From assembly GCA_001777055.1 (NCBI GenBank), contig MFCX01000003.1:1-32577 (forward strand): a stretch of 32,577 nucleotides of DNA, given 5' to 3'. Below the pieces are notes generated by a model. That model was not told where the DNA came from and ran no database searches. It worked only from the letters and a program-made list of their open reading frames with translations. The translations under genes were made by a program, and so were the position numbers. Below are positions 7,696-15,374 of the stretch, one piece after another. The number at the start of each line of letters is the position of its first letter. Positions within the stretch are counted from its first letter, which is position 1. Origin of the DNA: Candidatus Daviesbacteria bacterium RIFCSPHIGHO2_02_FULL_39_12. Its GTDB lineage: Bacteria; Patescibacteriota; Microgenomatia; Daviesbacterales; UBA10151.

Positions 7696-8541
7696 ATGAC
7701 GAAAGTTTCCGGCAGAAAAGTAGCTGAAGCCATCCTCAAAAAATTAGAAGCAGAAATTAAAAGAAAAAACCTCAAGCCGAAGCTCGCAATAATTTTAGCA
7801 GGTGATGATCCGTCTTCCAGGATTTATGTTAGCAATAAATTGAAAGCAGCCAATGGGCTGGGCATACAAGCGAAGCTATATGAGTTTTCTTCTGTAGAAA
7901 AAGAGAAGCTTTTAAACACTCTTCAACGGCTGAATAAAGATTCGTCGGTTAATGGAATTATAATTCAGTATCCCACTTTTAAGACGTGGGATTTTGATGA
8001 AATTGTGGCAAAAATTGATCCCAAAAAAGATGTGGACGGATTCTTGTCAGAGTCGCCCTATACTGAGGCTACAGCTTTGGCTATTTGGGAAATGTTGACA
8101 GCTTTCTCCCTACTTTCCGGTTTCAGAAAGACTGAGGAGTTTTTAAAAGATAAAAAAATTGTAGTCTTAGGCAGAGGAAAAACCGCCGGCGGTCCAATTA
8201 CCAGATTATTAAAAAAAAGAGGGTTTGAGGTAGAGTCGATTGTAAAAGAAACCAAAAATCCTAAGGCAAAAATTAAAAATGGGGACATTGTGATATCTGC
8301 AACAGGAGTCAAAAATATTGTTAATAAGTCGAATTTAAAAAGGGGGGCATATTTGGTGGGAGTGGGAGTTGGTAAAGAAACGGTTGATGGTAAAGCGAGG
8401 TTTTTTGGGGATATTAACGAGGAAGAGGTATCCAAAATAGCCAAATTGTATTGTCCAACAATTGGAGGTATCGGGCCTTTGACAATTGTGAGTTTATTAA
8501 AAAATGTGGTATCTGCAGCAAGAGTAACTAATGGCAGATAA
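7696..8541 (+). CDS. folD: Methylene-THF dehydrogenase/methenyl-THF cyclohydrolase
   Basis: Bifunctional enzyme that oxidises 5,10-methylene-THF and hydrolyses methenyl-THF to 10-formyl-THF. It has 281 residues, close to the family norm. Visible motifs are YVSNKLKAANGLGI (about residues 45-58, with the catalytic Tyr and Lys), GIIIQYPTF, DPKKDVDGF, and the nucleotide-binding stretch VVLGRGKTAGGPITRLL in the second domain. The C-terminal PTIGGIGPLT motif is intact. Cotranscription with glyA is likely. The product feeds PurN and the transformylase domain of PurH. Confidence 0.96.
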   Translation: MTKVSGRKVAEAILKKLEAEIKRKNLKPKLAIILAGDDPSSRIYVSNKLKAANGLGIQAKLYEFSSVEKEKLLNTLQRLNKDSSVNGIIIQYPTFKTWDFDEIVAKIDPKKDVDGFLSESPYTEATALAIWEMLTAFSLLSGFRKTEEFLKDKKIVVLGRGKTAGGPITRLLKKRGFEVESIVKETKNPKAKIKNGDIVISATGVKNIVNKSNLKRGAYLVGVGVGKETVDGKARFFGDINEEEVSKIAKLYCPTIGGIGPLTIVSLLKNVVSAARVTNGR

Positions 8542-8570
8542 CAAGTTGAAATACAGATAAAACTTAAATT

Positions 8571-9770
8571 ATGAAAATTCTAAAAGAAATATCTGCGCAA
8601 GAAATAGATAACAGGATACAGGATATGCTTGATGGATTAAAGTTATCCGGCCGGATTAAAATTGATGACATTAAAAATATCATTTATCATGAAAACGAGT
8701 TAAAAGGCTCTATGAAAATCATTAATGCATTTTCAGATTATGCAAAAAACAGAAAACAATTTGATTTAGTATCAGGAACAATCTCACTTGCCTGGAACTA
8801 TCTGCCCCACAAATCTTTAGGCAACCTTTCCCCTTACCAAAAATACCAGGAATACTATAACAAGAAGAAGATTGATAAAAACAATATAAAAACTCCAAAA
8901 TATGATTCTAATAAAACATCACTTTATCAACTGTTTGAAGATTCATTACCAGAGAGAATCAGCCTAAAAAAGATTCAAGATAACGAGTGGAGGTTTGTTT
9001 TTAGCAGAAATTACCACCAAACCCATGAGCAGTTTCATGAATTTTACGAATCGGAAGATTTTTCAGTAATGGAGTTGGCTGAGAAAACTAGCCTGATTTT
9101 GCTTAAAGAACCCCTGTTAATGGAGGCCGATTCTTATTTGGCCCATCAGTTTTTAAAGTTAGGTGCAGAAAGAAATGCATTTGAGGTTTTAGAAAAAAGC
9201 ATAGCTGCGGTGAAAAACATTTTTCCCAAAGAGTTTGACTGGGAAAAAGATAAACTTCCCTGGTATTTTTTAGAAAATAGAGATTTTTTAAATTTGTTAT
9301 TAGATCAGGCTATTTTCATGGAAAAAGGCAAAGGAGTTTCAAAATCTATCCCCTACTATGAGCAAATTTTATCTCTAAATCCTAACGATAATCAGGGGGT
9401 TAGAGGAATACTCACAACAATTTATCTTAAAACCGGCCAACCGCAAAAAGTTTTGGGACTAAGTAAAAAATATCCTGATGATGCTACTTGCGAATTAACC
9501 ATGGGCTATGCTTTGGCATTAATTAAATTAGGTAAGATTGAGGAAGCTGAAAAACATCTGGAAACAATCTATAAATTTAGTAAACACGTCGTCGAAGAAT
9601 TGTTAAAACCTACTCACCGGCAACCTCCACAATTTAATCCTGAAAGAATCCAATTTGGAGGTGAAGATGAGGCCTTTCTTTATTTTAGAGAACAGGGCGC
9701 GCTTTGGCAGGCAACAAAAGGAGCTATGGAATTATTAAGAAAAATACATCTCAAACAATCAATCTTTTAA
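8571..9770 (+). CDS. TPR-like protein of unknown function with LNPNDNQGVR motif
   Basis: A soluble 399-residue protein whose exact function I do not recognise. The C-terminal half (about residues 255-395) has helical repeats with LNPNDNQGVR, KKYPDDATCELTMGYALAL, KLGKIEEAEKHLE and a final ALWQATKGAMELLRK. This pattern occurs in tetratricopeptide-like proteins of the ST7/SEC-C-associated type, usually protein-binding scaffolds. Near residues 70-95 the stretch WNYLPHKSLGNLSPYQKY resembles the C-terminal tail of rve-type transposases (NYxxPHxSLGxxTP), which is unexpected here. No signal peptide or membrane segment is seen. It is followed by the degenerate region. Confidence 0.6.
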   Translation: MKILKEISAQEIDNRIQDMLDGLKLSGRIKIDDIKNIIYHENELKGSMKIINAFSDYAKNRKQFDLVSGTISLAWNYLPHKSLGNLSPYQKYQEYYNKKKIDKNNIKTPKYDSNKTSLYQLFEDSLPERISLKKIQDNEWRFVFSRNYHQTHEQFHEFYESEDFSVMELAEKTSLILLKEPLLMEADSYLAHQFLKLGAERNAFEVLEKSIAAVKNIFPKEFDWEKDKLPWYFLENRDFLNLLLDQAIFMEKGKGVSKSIPYYEQILSLNPNDNQGVRGILTTIYLKTGQPQKVLGLSKKYPDDATCELTMGYALALIKLGKIEEAEKHLETIYKFSKHVVEELLKPTHRQPPQFNPERIQFGGEDEAFLYFREQGALWQATKGAMELLRKIHLKQSIF

Positions 9771-9843
9771 TTCTCCTCGGTCCCAACCTTTCCATTTAGT
9801 GATAAGGAAATCAGACAGAGGTTGAATTCAGGAAGATGGCAAT

Positions 9844-9966
9844 ATGAAAAACCAGGCGATTAACTACGACAGGAAACAGGATATTCTTTATATTTTTATC
9901 AGAGCTGGCACGGAAGAGAGATTTGGGGATATATCAGAAAATATCGTAACAGTTCAGACTCTTTGA
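9844..9966 (+). pseudogene. DUF2283-like fragment
   Basis: A 40-residue frame beginning MKNQAINYDRKQDILYIFI and ending at a TGA resembles the start of DUF2283 proteins (INYDxxxDxLYI, then a turn and SENIVV). Those are small proteins, sometimes next to toxin-like genes, of about 65-80 residues. Here the frame stops right after the SENIVTV strand, so the C-terminal half is missing. The preceding stretch (9782-9862, another frame) reads FPFSDKEIRQRLNSGRWQYE and may be the end of a partner gene; I cannot place it. Confidence 0.45.
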
Positions 9967-10790
9967 CAAATTTTTATTGTTCGAGCTTAAGCGAGAACTT
10001 CTCACTTTTACATCCGACATCAGTTTTCGCGTATTCAACAAATATGGATGCAAGTTATGTTATTGGACAAGATAATTTCACTAGCTCTGATACAGGTGTT
10101 AGCGCAACAAGAATTAAGTCTGCAGAATCAGTAGCCGATGTGGTGATTGGACAAGGAAACTTTACCAGTTCTAGTGCTAACCAAGGTGGTTCAGCTAATG
10201 CTAACACACTAAATTTTCCTTGGGGAATTGAATGTGATTCAAAAGGAAGACTTTTTATTGATGATATGTCTAATAACAGAATTTTACTTTGATTTTGATC
10301 CCAAGGCCAATAATCCTTCCAGCCTGGAAGGTTACACAATTTCAGTCAGGTCAACCAACACCAATACAGACAAGAAAGATAATTTGTTTTACTTTTCCCC
10401 CTTTAACCTGAATGAGCCTTTAAATAATGCACATAGATCTTCTAACCCTGTTTTTGATTTTTCAGTGAATAAACAGAAAGGAGAAGTTAGGGCAGATTAT
10501 TTTGATGATTCATCCAGAATTAAGGTTTATTCCAAACAAACTCAGCTTATCCCGGGGACTTATTCCTGGAAAGTGATGGCGGTGGATAAAGCTGGCCATA
10601 GCCTGGAAACAGACACCAGGATAGTTAAAATTAACTCTAATTCCAGCTCTTCTGACTTATCATTAAATCCCGCCTTTCCTCTGGCGGTATAAGTTCTCCG
10701 AAGGCAACCCCTTTACCGTCCGTTAGTCCAACACCCGTATCACCTGCTCCAACTCCCAACAAAATCTGTATCTGGTTTGTTTGTTTCTGA
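9963..10790 (+). pseudogene. Frameshifted NHL-repeat surface protein remnant
   Basis: Three pieces in successive frames read as one secreted beta-propeller protein. 9963-10292 has a signal-peptide-end-like LHPTSVFAYS, then YVIGQDNFTSS and VVIGQGNFTSSSANQGGSA, then FPWGIECDSKGRLFIDD and NNRILL, the typical NHL-repeat series. The frame then shifts and 10293-10692 continues with an Ig-like domain (GYTISVRSTNTNTDKK, GTYSWKVMAVDKAGHS). A further shift gives 10680-10790, a Pro/Thr-rich stalk (SPTPVSPAPTPNK) and a short hydrophobic end. Intact relatives have several NHL repeats; here barely one and a half remain. The pieces are too short to fold a propeller, so decay is the best reading. Confidence 0.7.
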
Positions 10791-10792
10791 CG

Positions 10793-11650
10793 TTATCTTG
10801 AGCCTCTGGATATTGGCGGGGCAAGGACAAATCCTGTAAATCTTGCCAATTCTGATTTGGCATCACCGGTCATAGTAATATTATGCAGGTTGCACTGTTG
10901 TTTAAATAATTCAAACAATCGGACGATATTTTGTGTTAAGGCTCCCTCTCTTTTATCTTCAAATGGTGTGCCATTAAAATTATTGATTACGTGTTGCTCC
11001 TTATTAGCAAAATCAATCAACACGACCCTGAGACCATTTTGGGTATTAATCAAGATGTTACCCGGTCCCGGGTCTGCTGTCCAATGGCCATAATCAAGAT
11101 AAAGTCTTACAGCCTGAGCAAAAGCAATATTATAAATCCTGGATATAAACTTGGCTGCTGAAGGGGTTAATTTTGTCTTTCTTCCCGAAGTCAATATGTT
11201 CAGACAGTATTCTAAAGAACCGCCTAAATGAGGAGATATAAAACCATAAGTGGGTTCACCTCGAAGATCTAACCGTGTTTCTCTAACTGTTGGAATAAGT
11301 TCCGGCAAGCCAGCGATTTCCAACGAGCTTTTTATCATGCCAACGCTTCTTCTAAGTCGGCCTATCAGCATAACTGTATGGTATGATTCAGGAGGCACAA
11401 CTTTTAACCATTCATTTGTTTCTCCATTAAACAAAACTTCGAAACTTAGAAAGTCTCGATGGATAGGATGAGGTCTGGTAGGTTCTGGTGTGAAGCCTCC
11501 CTTGACTGAATGCCATATACCTTTTTTGCCTTCTACCAATAACTCCAAGGGTATTCCGCGCGTTCTATAACCATTTACTTCTACCGTAGGATGTTGGGCA
11601 GTTAATGCTAACTCTTCTTTTAATTCGGGCGGTATTACTGGAGCTTCCAT
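10793..11650 (-). CDS. Protein kinase-like (APH/YrbL-type fold) protein, function unknown
   Basis: About 285 residues from the ATG at 11650 (MEAPVIPPELKEEL); an upstream ATG at 11698 would add 16 residues but lies inside the divergent neighbour. The middle has WTADPGPGNILI followed about 14 residues later by VLIDFAN. This order matches the catalytic loop (D-x-x-x-x-N) and the metal-binding Asp of kinase-fold proteins such as aminoglycoside phosphotransferases or YrbL. The N-lobe VAIK-type lysine may be the one in EWLKVVPPES. The His that often precedes the catalytic Asp is three residues away (GHWTAD). Substrate unknown. It is a lone minus-strand gene between a decayed surface gene and the ybaB-recR unit. 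Confidence 0.5.
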   Translation of the reverse strand: MEAPVIPPELKEELALTAQHPTVEVNGYRTRGIPLELLVEGKKGIWHSVKGGFTPEPTRPHPIHRDFLSFEVLFNGETNEWLKVVPPESYHTVMLIGRLRRSVGMIKSSLEIAGLPELIPTVRETRLDLRGEPTYGFISPHLGGSLEYCLNILTSGRKTKLTPSAAKFISRIYNIAFAQAVRLYLDYGHWTADPGPGNILINTQNGLRVVLIDFANKEQHVINNFNGTPFEDKREGALTQNIVRLFELFKQQCNLHNITMTGDAKSELARFTGFVLAPPISRGSR

Positions 11651-11674
11651 ATAATCTATGTTACAATAACGTAC
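11650..11674. promoter_or_regulatory. Divergent promoter region, both transcripts predicted leaderless
   Basis: Only 24 bases separate the minus-strand ATG (11650) from the plus-strand ATG (11675). On the plus strand TGTTACAAT (11659-11667, extended -10) is seven bases before ATG; a TATAAT at 11650-11655 is an alternative. On the minus strand TAACAT (11663-11658) is seven bases before its ATG. There is no room for a Shine-Dalgarno on either side. Confidence 0.5.
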
Positions 11675-11950
11675 ATGCCGGAGAAAGTAGCATGTCATGG
11701 CTTACCCGATCACACATGGGGATGCAGACAGATTAGTGGTGATTTAGGAGAAATAAAAAAATGGGAACCTCTTGTTGATTTGCAGATTCAACAGGTGATT
11801 GCAGATCCAAGCAGAACTGAAGAAATATGTCCAGGTGGATCAATAGTTTGCCAAAATTGTGACATATCATTGATTACCGGCCAGTTAAATCCTGCAGCTA
11901 AACCGGATATTGATTCTTTAAGAAGGATGTTGCCAGGGGAGGGAAAATAA
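11675..11950 (+). CDS. Hypothetical 91-residue cysteine-containing protein upstream of ybaB
   Basis: Not recognised. It is acidic to neutral, with cysteines in ACHGL, WGCRQ, EICPGG and VCQNC. The last two (CPGGSIVCQNC) could form a small metal site together with the N-terminal ones. No signal peptide or membrane segment is seen. An extended -10 element ends seven bases before the ATG. The stop is one base before the ybaB ATG, and the end of the gene carries the GGGGAGGG Shine-Dalgarno for ybaB. The close spacing suggests an operon with ybaB and recR. Confidence 0.5.
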   Translation: MPEKVACHGLPDHTWGCRQISGDLGEIKKWEPLVDLQIQQVIADPSRTEEICPGGSIVCQNCDISLITGQLNPAAKPDIDSLRRMLPGEGK

Positions 11951-11951
11951 A

Positions 11952-12230
11952 ATGGGTTTCATGGATAATATAAAACAGCTTGGTGATCTCAAAAAGATGA
12001 GAGATCAGGCTATGGAAGTTCAAAAGAAATTAGCCGGAATTAAGATTACGGTGGAGCATAGAGGGGTGACTGTAGTCATGACTGCAGATCAAAAAGTGGC
12101 TTCTATTTCCGGAGAAGCAGATTTTGAAAAGATCACTGAAGCTGTCAATGAAGCTTTGAAACAATCCCAAAAAGTGGCAGCAGATGAAATGAAAGGGATG
12201 ATGGGTGGTTTAGGTATCCCCGGGATGTAA
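11952..12230 (+). CDS. ybaB: YbaB/EbfC-family nucleoid-associated protein
   Basis: Small DNA-binding protein of the YbaB/EbfC family, normally a homodimer, often encoded next to dnaX or recR. The 92 residues show the typical helix (DLKKMRDQAMEVQKKLAGI), a central beta part with VASISGEADFEKI, and a Met/Gly-rich C-terminus (MMGGLGIPGM). The stop and the recR start share an A (TAATG), so the two are translationally coupled, as in many bacteria. Confidence 0.92.
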   Translation: MGFMDNIKQLGDLKKMRDQAMEVQKKLAGIKITVEHRGVTVVMTADQKVASISGEADFEKITEAVNEALKQSQKVAADEMKGMMGGLGIPGM

Positions 12231-12844
12231 TGGCCCAAATTCCAAAATCAATTCAAAATTTGATAGAGGCTTTCGAAAGACTGCCTGGAATTGGGCCTAA
12301 AACTGCTCAGAGGCTAACTTTTTACCTTTTGCATGCCCCAAAAGAAGAAGCTCAAGCTTTGGCATCGGCTGCATTGGATTTAAAAGAAAAAACTGTTCTA
12401 TGTTCCATTTGTTTTAATATCGGAGAAAAAGATCCCTGTAATATTTGCGCTGATTCTTCCAGAGACCCAAGTGTAATTATGGTAGTGGAAAACCCATTAG
12501 ATGTTTTAGCTTTAGAAAAGGCAAATTATAAGGGATTGTATCATGTATTACACGGAGTGATTTCGCCTTTGGAAAACATTGGGCCGGATGAGCTTCATAT
12601 TAGGGAATTATTGCCAAGACTTAAAGGTCCTTCGACAAGCTCAGGACAAGTGGTAAAGGAAATAATTTTAGCCACTAATCCAACAATGGAAGGTGAAGCA
12701 ACTGCCATGTATATCCAAAGGTTAATTTCTCCGCTAAGGATTAAAGTAACCAGGATTGCCAGAGGATTACCCGTAGGGTCGGATTTGGAATATGCTGATG
12801 AAACAACTTTGTCTCGGGCATTAGAGGGAAGAAGAGAATACTAA
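12230..12844 (+). CDS. recR: Recombination mediator RecR
   Basis: Component of RecFOR gap repair that helps load RecA. It has 204 residues, close to normal. The helix-hairpin-helix is at the N-terminus (AFERLPGIGPKTAQRLTFYL), the four-Cys zinc finger is at Cys58, Cys61, Cys70 and Cys73 (CSICFNIGEKDPCNIC), and the Toprim domain follows (VIMVVENPLDVLALE). Within the Toprim domain residues 133-140 (GPSTSSGQ) are encoded by a known-type short repeat and have no counterpart in most RecR proteins. After it the sequence returns to family (EIILATNPTMEGEATA). Confidence 0.95.
   Translation: MAQIPKSIQNLIEAFERLPGIGPKTAQRLTFYLLHAPKEEAQALASAALDLKEKTVLCSICFNIGEKDPCNICADSSRDPSVIMVVENPLDVLALEKANYKGLYHVLHGVISPLENIGPDELHIRELLPRLKGPSTSSGQVVKEIILATNPTMEGEATAMYIQRLISPLRIKVTRIARGLPVGSDLEYADETTLSRALEGRREY
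12626..12650 (+). repeat. PSTSSGQ-type short repeat inside recR
   Basis: The segment has CCTTCGACAAGCTCAGG followed by ACAAG, an interspersed-repeat type that when translated in this frame reads PSTSSGQ. It lies in frame in the Toprim domain of RecR and leaves both sides conserved. Confidence 0.7.
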
Positions 12845-12865
12845 CCTAATTTTATTGAAAATTTA

Positions 12866-12874
12866 TGCTACACT
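12866..12874 (+). promoter_or_regulatory. Extended -10 promoter, leaderless start of the coiled-coil gene
   Basis: TGCTACACT (TG-n-TACACT) ends six bases before the ATG at 12881, so transcription should start at the start codon. No Shine-Dalgarno is seen. Confidence 0.55.
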
Positions 12875-12880
12875 GTATCC

Positions 12881-13276
12881 ATGGCAGATTCGGGAAATAT
12901 AATCGGTCAATTTAGGGATGAAATAGAACCTGAAGTTAAAGAGGTGGCCCAGGATGTTAAAGATTTTGTGGGAGAGGCAATAGAACAGGGAGTACAATCA
13001 GTTGTTGGCGCTCAATTTACTCCTCAGCAACAGCAGCAAAAACAGTTTCAAGACCAAAAAGAACTTCAAAGAGTGAGAGGGTGGTTTAAGGATTTAGAAC
13101 AGCAAACAGCACAAGTTAGACAAATGAATAAACAAAAAGAGGAACAAAGATTACAAACCGAGCAGCAAGAACAACAAGTTGAAGAAATGAGAGAGGAACA
13201 AAAGGAACAACAAGCGGTTAATCCAGCCCTGGCTTATGCCGGAAAAGCAGAAATTAAAAGAGGAGTAGGAGGGTGA
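12881..13276 (+). CDS. Hypothetical Q/E-rich coiled-coil protein
   Basis: A 131-residue protein of unknown function. An acidic N-terminal part (residues 1-45, EPEVKEVAQDVKDFVGEAI) looks like an amphipathic helix. Residues 46-112 are very rich in Gln, Glu and Lys (FTPQQQQQKQFQDQKELQR) and are predicted by eye to form a long coiled coil. A short basic tail ends GKAEIKRGVGG. No signal peptide or membrane helix is seen. Its stop overlaps the cysS start by four bases, and the GGAGGG ribosome site of cysS lies in its last codons. Similar Q-rich coiled-coil proteins occur in Microgenomates, from memory only. Confidence 0.6.
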   Translation: MADSGNIIGQFRDEIEPEVKEVAQDVKDFVGEAIEQGVQSVVGAQFTPQQQQQKQFQDQKELQRVRGWFKDLEQQTAQVRQMNKQKEEQRLQTEQQEQQVEEMREEQKEQQAVNPALAYAGKAEIKRGVGG

Positions 13277-14658
13277 TGTTCAAACTATATAACACATTAA
13301 GACGCAGGATTGAACAATTTGAACCGATTAACTCACCTCATGTCGGCTTATATACCTGCGGCCCAACTGTATATGATTATACTCATATTGGGCATTTGAG
13401 AAAGTATGTCGGAGACGACCTTTTAAAAAGAATCCTAATTGCTAATGGTTTTGATGTTAAACACGTACAAAATATTACTGATGTAGGGCATCTTACTTCT
13501 GATGCTGATGAGGGTGATGATAAGTTAGACAAAAGAGCCAAAGAAAAAGGGATGTCTGTTTGGGAAGTGGCTAAGTTTTTTGAGCAGTATCATTTTAAAT
13601 CACTGGATCAAGTTAATGTTCTGCGGCCGAATATTGTTTGCCGGGCGACTGAGCATATTGGTGAACAAATTAAATTAATAGAAAAATTAGTTAAAAAGGG
13701 ATTTACCTATCAAACCAAAGAAGCTGTCTATTTTGACACCTCCAAGTTCCCCGATTACGGAAAATTATCCGGTCAAAAGCTGGAGGAAAAAGTTGTAGGC
13801 GTAAGAAAAGAGGTAGTAGTGGATCCCAACAAGAAAAATCCGGCTGATTTTGTTTTATGGTTTTTTACTGTAGGCCATTTCCAGGATCATACTATGCGTT
13901 GGCCTTCGCCATGGGGAGAGGGTTTCCCCGGTTGGCATATTGAATGTTCAGCTATGAGTATGGAGTATTTGGGAGACAGTTTTGATATCCATACCGGCGG
14001 AATTGACCATATTCCGGTCCATCATCCTAATGAAATTGCTCAATCAGAGGCAGCCACAGGCAAAACTTTTGTAAAATACTGGGTTCATCATAATTTCTTG
14101 ATAGTTGAAGGTGGGAAGATGAGTAAGTCTAAAGGGAGTTTCTATAGAATTGATGATATTTTGGAAAAAGGTTTTGATCCTCTGGCGCTAAGGTATTTAT
14201 TTTTAACGGCCCACTATCGTGATAAGTTGAATTTTACCTGGCAGTCTTTGGAAGCTTCGCAAAATGCTTTAAATAATTTAAGGGAGGAAGTGAGAGAATG
14301 GGATAATCCTAAAATAGGATGCGCTGAGTTTGAGCAGAAATTTATAGAAAGTGTTAACAATGATTTAAGTATACCGCAAGCCGTTGCGGTGATGTGGGAT
14401 ATGGTAACAAGTGATTATCCGACATCGGCTAAAGCCAGATCAATCCTGGAAATGGATAAAGTTTTAGGACTTAAATTGGATGAATTTGTAAGTAAGCCTT
14501 TGGAGATACCTCAAGAGGCGCAAAGACTTGTTAAGCAAAGAGAACAAGCAAGGGAAAAGCAAGATTTTAAAAAGTCAGATGATTTGAGAAAAGAAATTAA
14601 AAAATTAGGGTTTGAAGTAGAAGATACTCCAAGCGGGCCGCGGATTGTGGTAAACTAG
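13273..14658 (+). CDS. cysS: Cysteinyl-tRNA synthetase
   Basis: Class I synthetase that charges tRNA-Cys. The 461 residues are a normal length. HIGH motif: YTHIGHLRKY near residue 36, preceded by the zinc-cysteine TCGPTVYDYT. A further zinc site is in WHIECSAMSMEYLG and GGIDHIPVHHPNE, and the KMSKS motif is in GGKMSKSKGSF near residue 282. The C-terminal anticodon-stem-contact helix region with KSDDLRKEIKKLGFEVEDT is typical. The start has two ATG/GTG options; the ATG at 13276 (MFKLYNTL) with Shine-Dalgarno GGAGGG is equally possible. cmk follows six bases after the stop. Confidence 0.97.
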   Translation: MMFKLYNTLRRRIEQFEPINSPHVGLYTCGPTVYDYTHIGHLRKYVGDDLLKRILIANGFDVKHVQNITDVGHLTSDADEGDDKLDKRAKEKGMSVWEVAKFFEQYHFKSLDQVNVLRPNIVCRATEHIGEQIKLIEKLVKKGFTYQTKEAVYFDTSKFPDYGKLSGQKLEEKVVGVRKEVVVDPNKKNPADFVLWFFTVGHFQDHTMRWPSPWGEGFPGWHIECSAMSMEYLGDSFDIHTGGIDHIPVHHPNEIAQSEAATGKTFVKYWVHHNFLIVEGGKMSKSKGSFYRIDDILEKGFDPLALRYLFLTAHYRDKLNFTWQSLEASQNALNNLREEVREWDNPKIGCAEFEQKFIESVNNDLSIPQAVAVMWDMVTSDYPTSAKARSILEMDKVLGLKLDEFVSKPLEIPQEAQRLVKQREQAREKQDFKKSDDLRKEIKKLGFEVEDTPSGPRIVVN

Positions 14659-14664
14659 ACACTT

Positions 14665-15339
14665 GTGGAAACTGATGTAATTACCATTGACGGACCAACT
14701 TCATCCGGCAAGAACAGTGTCGGATTTCTTTTGGCCAAAAAATTAGGTTATCAGTATATAGACACCGGCATGATCTACCGGGCCGGCGCTTATTTAATTT
14801 TGCAAAACAACATTAGTTTGGATAACAAAGAAGATATAGTCAATACCTTTAAAAGTTTAAGGTTAGAGATAAAATCAGACAACGGTAGTTTGAGGATTTA
14901 TAACAATGGCAGAGACTTAACAGATAAACTGCACCTGAGCGAGGTGACAGAAAATGTTTCTATAGTTGCTGCTATTAAAGAGGTCAGAGAAGTGACCAAA
15001 GTCATTCAAAGGAAATTGGGAGAATCTAAAAATACTGTGATGACAGGAAGGGATATTGGTTCGGAAATTTTCCCAAACGCCAAACACAAATTTTTCTTAA
15101 CAGCTTCTGCCGAGATTCGGGTCAAAAGAAGGTTTAAACAATTGATAAAAGTAGACCCAGCTATTACTTATGAGATGGTATATAAATCAATGTTGGAGCG
15201 CGATGAAAAAGATTCTACCAGGGAAGTGTCGCCGCTTAGAATACCCAAAGGGGCTGTAGTGATTGATAATTCAAACTTGAATGTGGAACAAACAGTAGAG
15301 GAAATGCTGAAACATATACAACAAAAATTATTTATATAG
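14665..15339 (+). CDS. cmk: Cytidylate kinase (GTG start)
   Basis: Phosphorylates CMP and dCMP with ATP. 224 residues, start codon GTG because no in-frame ATG precedes the P-loop. The P-loop is GPTSSGKNSVG (residues 10-20): the residue after the Walker Lys is Asn instead of the usual Ser, with Ser following. Further family signs are YQYIDTGMIYRAGA (CMP-binding), VMTGRDIGSEIFPNAKHKFF, RVKRRF and the ERDEKDSTREVSPLRIP lid. It lies between cysS and an M16 peptidase and is followed directly by an 8-bp hairpin repeat. Confidence 0.93.
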   Translation: METDVITIDGPTSSGKNSVGFLLAKKLGYQYIDTGMIYRAGAYLILQNNISLDNKEDIVNTFKSLRLEIKSDNGSLRIYNNGRDLTDKLHLSEVTENVSIVAAIKEVREVTKVIQRKLGESKNTVMTGRDIGSEIFPNAKHKFFLTASAEIRVKRRFKQLIKVDPAITYEMVYKSMLERDEKDSTREVSPLRIPKGAVVIDNSNLNVEQTVEEMLKHIQQKLFI

Positions 15340-15363
15340 ATTCCGTGTCAAGCACGGAATGAC
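15340..15363. repeat. ATTCCGTG hairpin repeat between cmk and the M16 peptidase
   Basis: ATTCCGTG (15340-15347) and CACGGAAT (15353-15360) form a perfect 8-bp stem with a 5-base loop, followed by GAC. It is the same type as the ATTCCGGA...TCCGGAATGAC element at 22230-22283. There is no T-run after the stem, so a terminator is unlikely. Confidence 0.75.
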
Positions 15364-15374
15364 AAAGGAAGAAT

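Noticed and set aside
9782..9862. Fragment with FPFSDKEIRQRLNSGRWQYE as the end of a toxin-like gene
   Set aside because: Too short and without a recognisable family signature; mentioned only with the DUF2283 fragment.
15340..15363. 8-bp hairpin after cmk as a rho-independent terminator
   Set aside because: No T-run follows on either strand and the same sequence type occurs as an interspersed repeat at 22230-22283.
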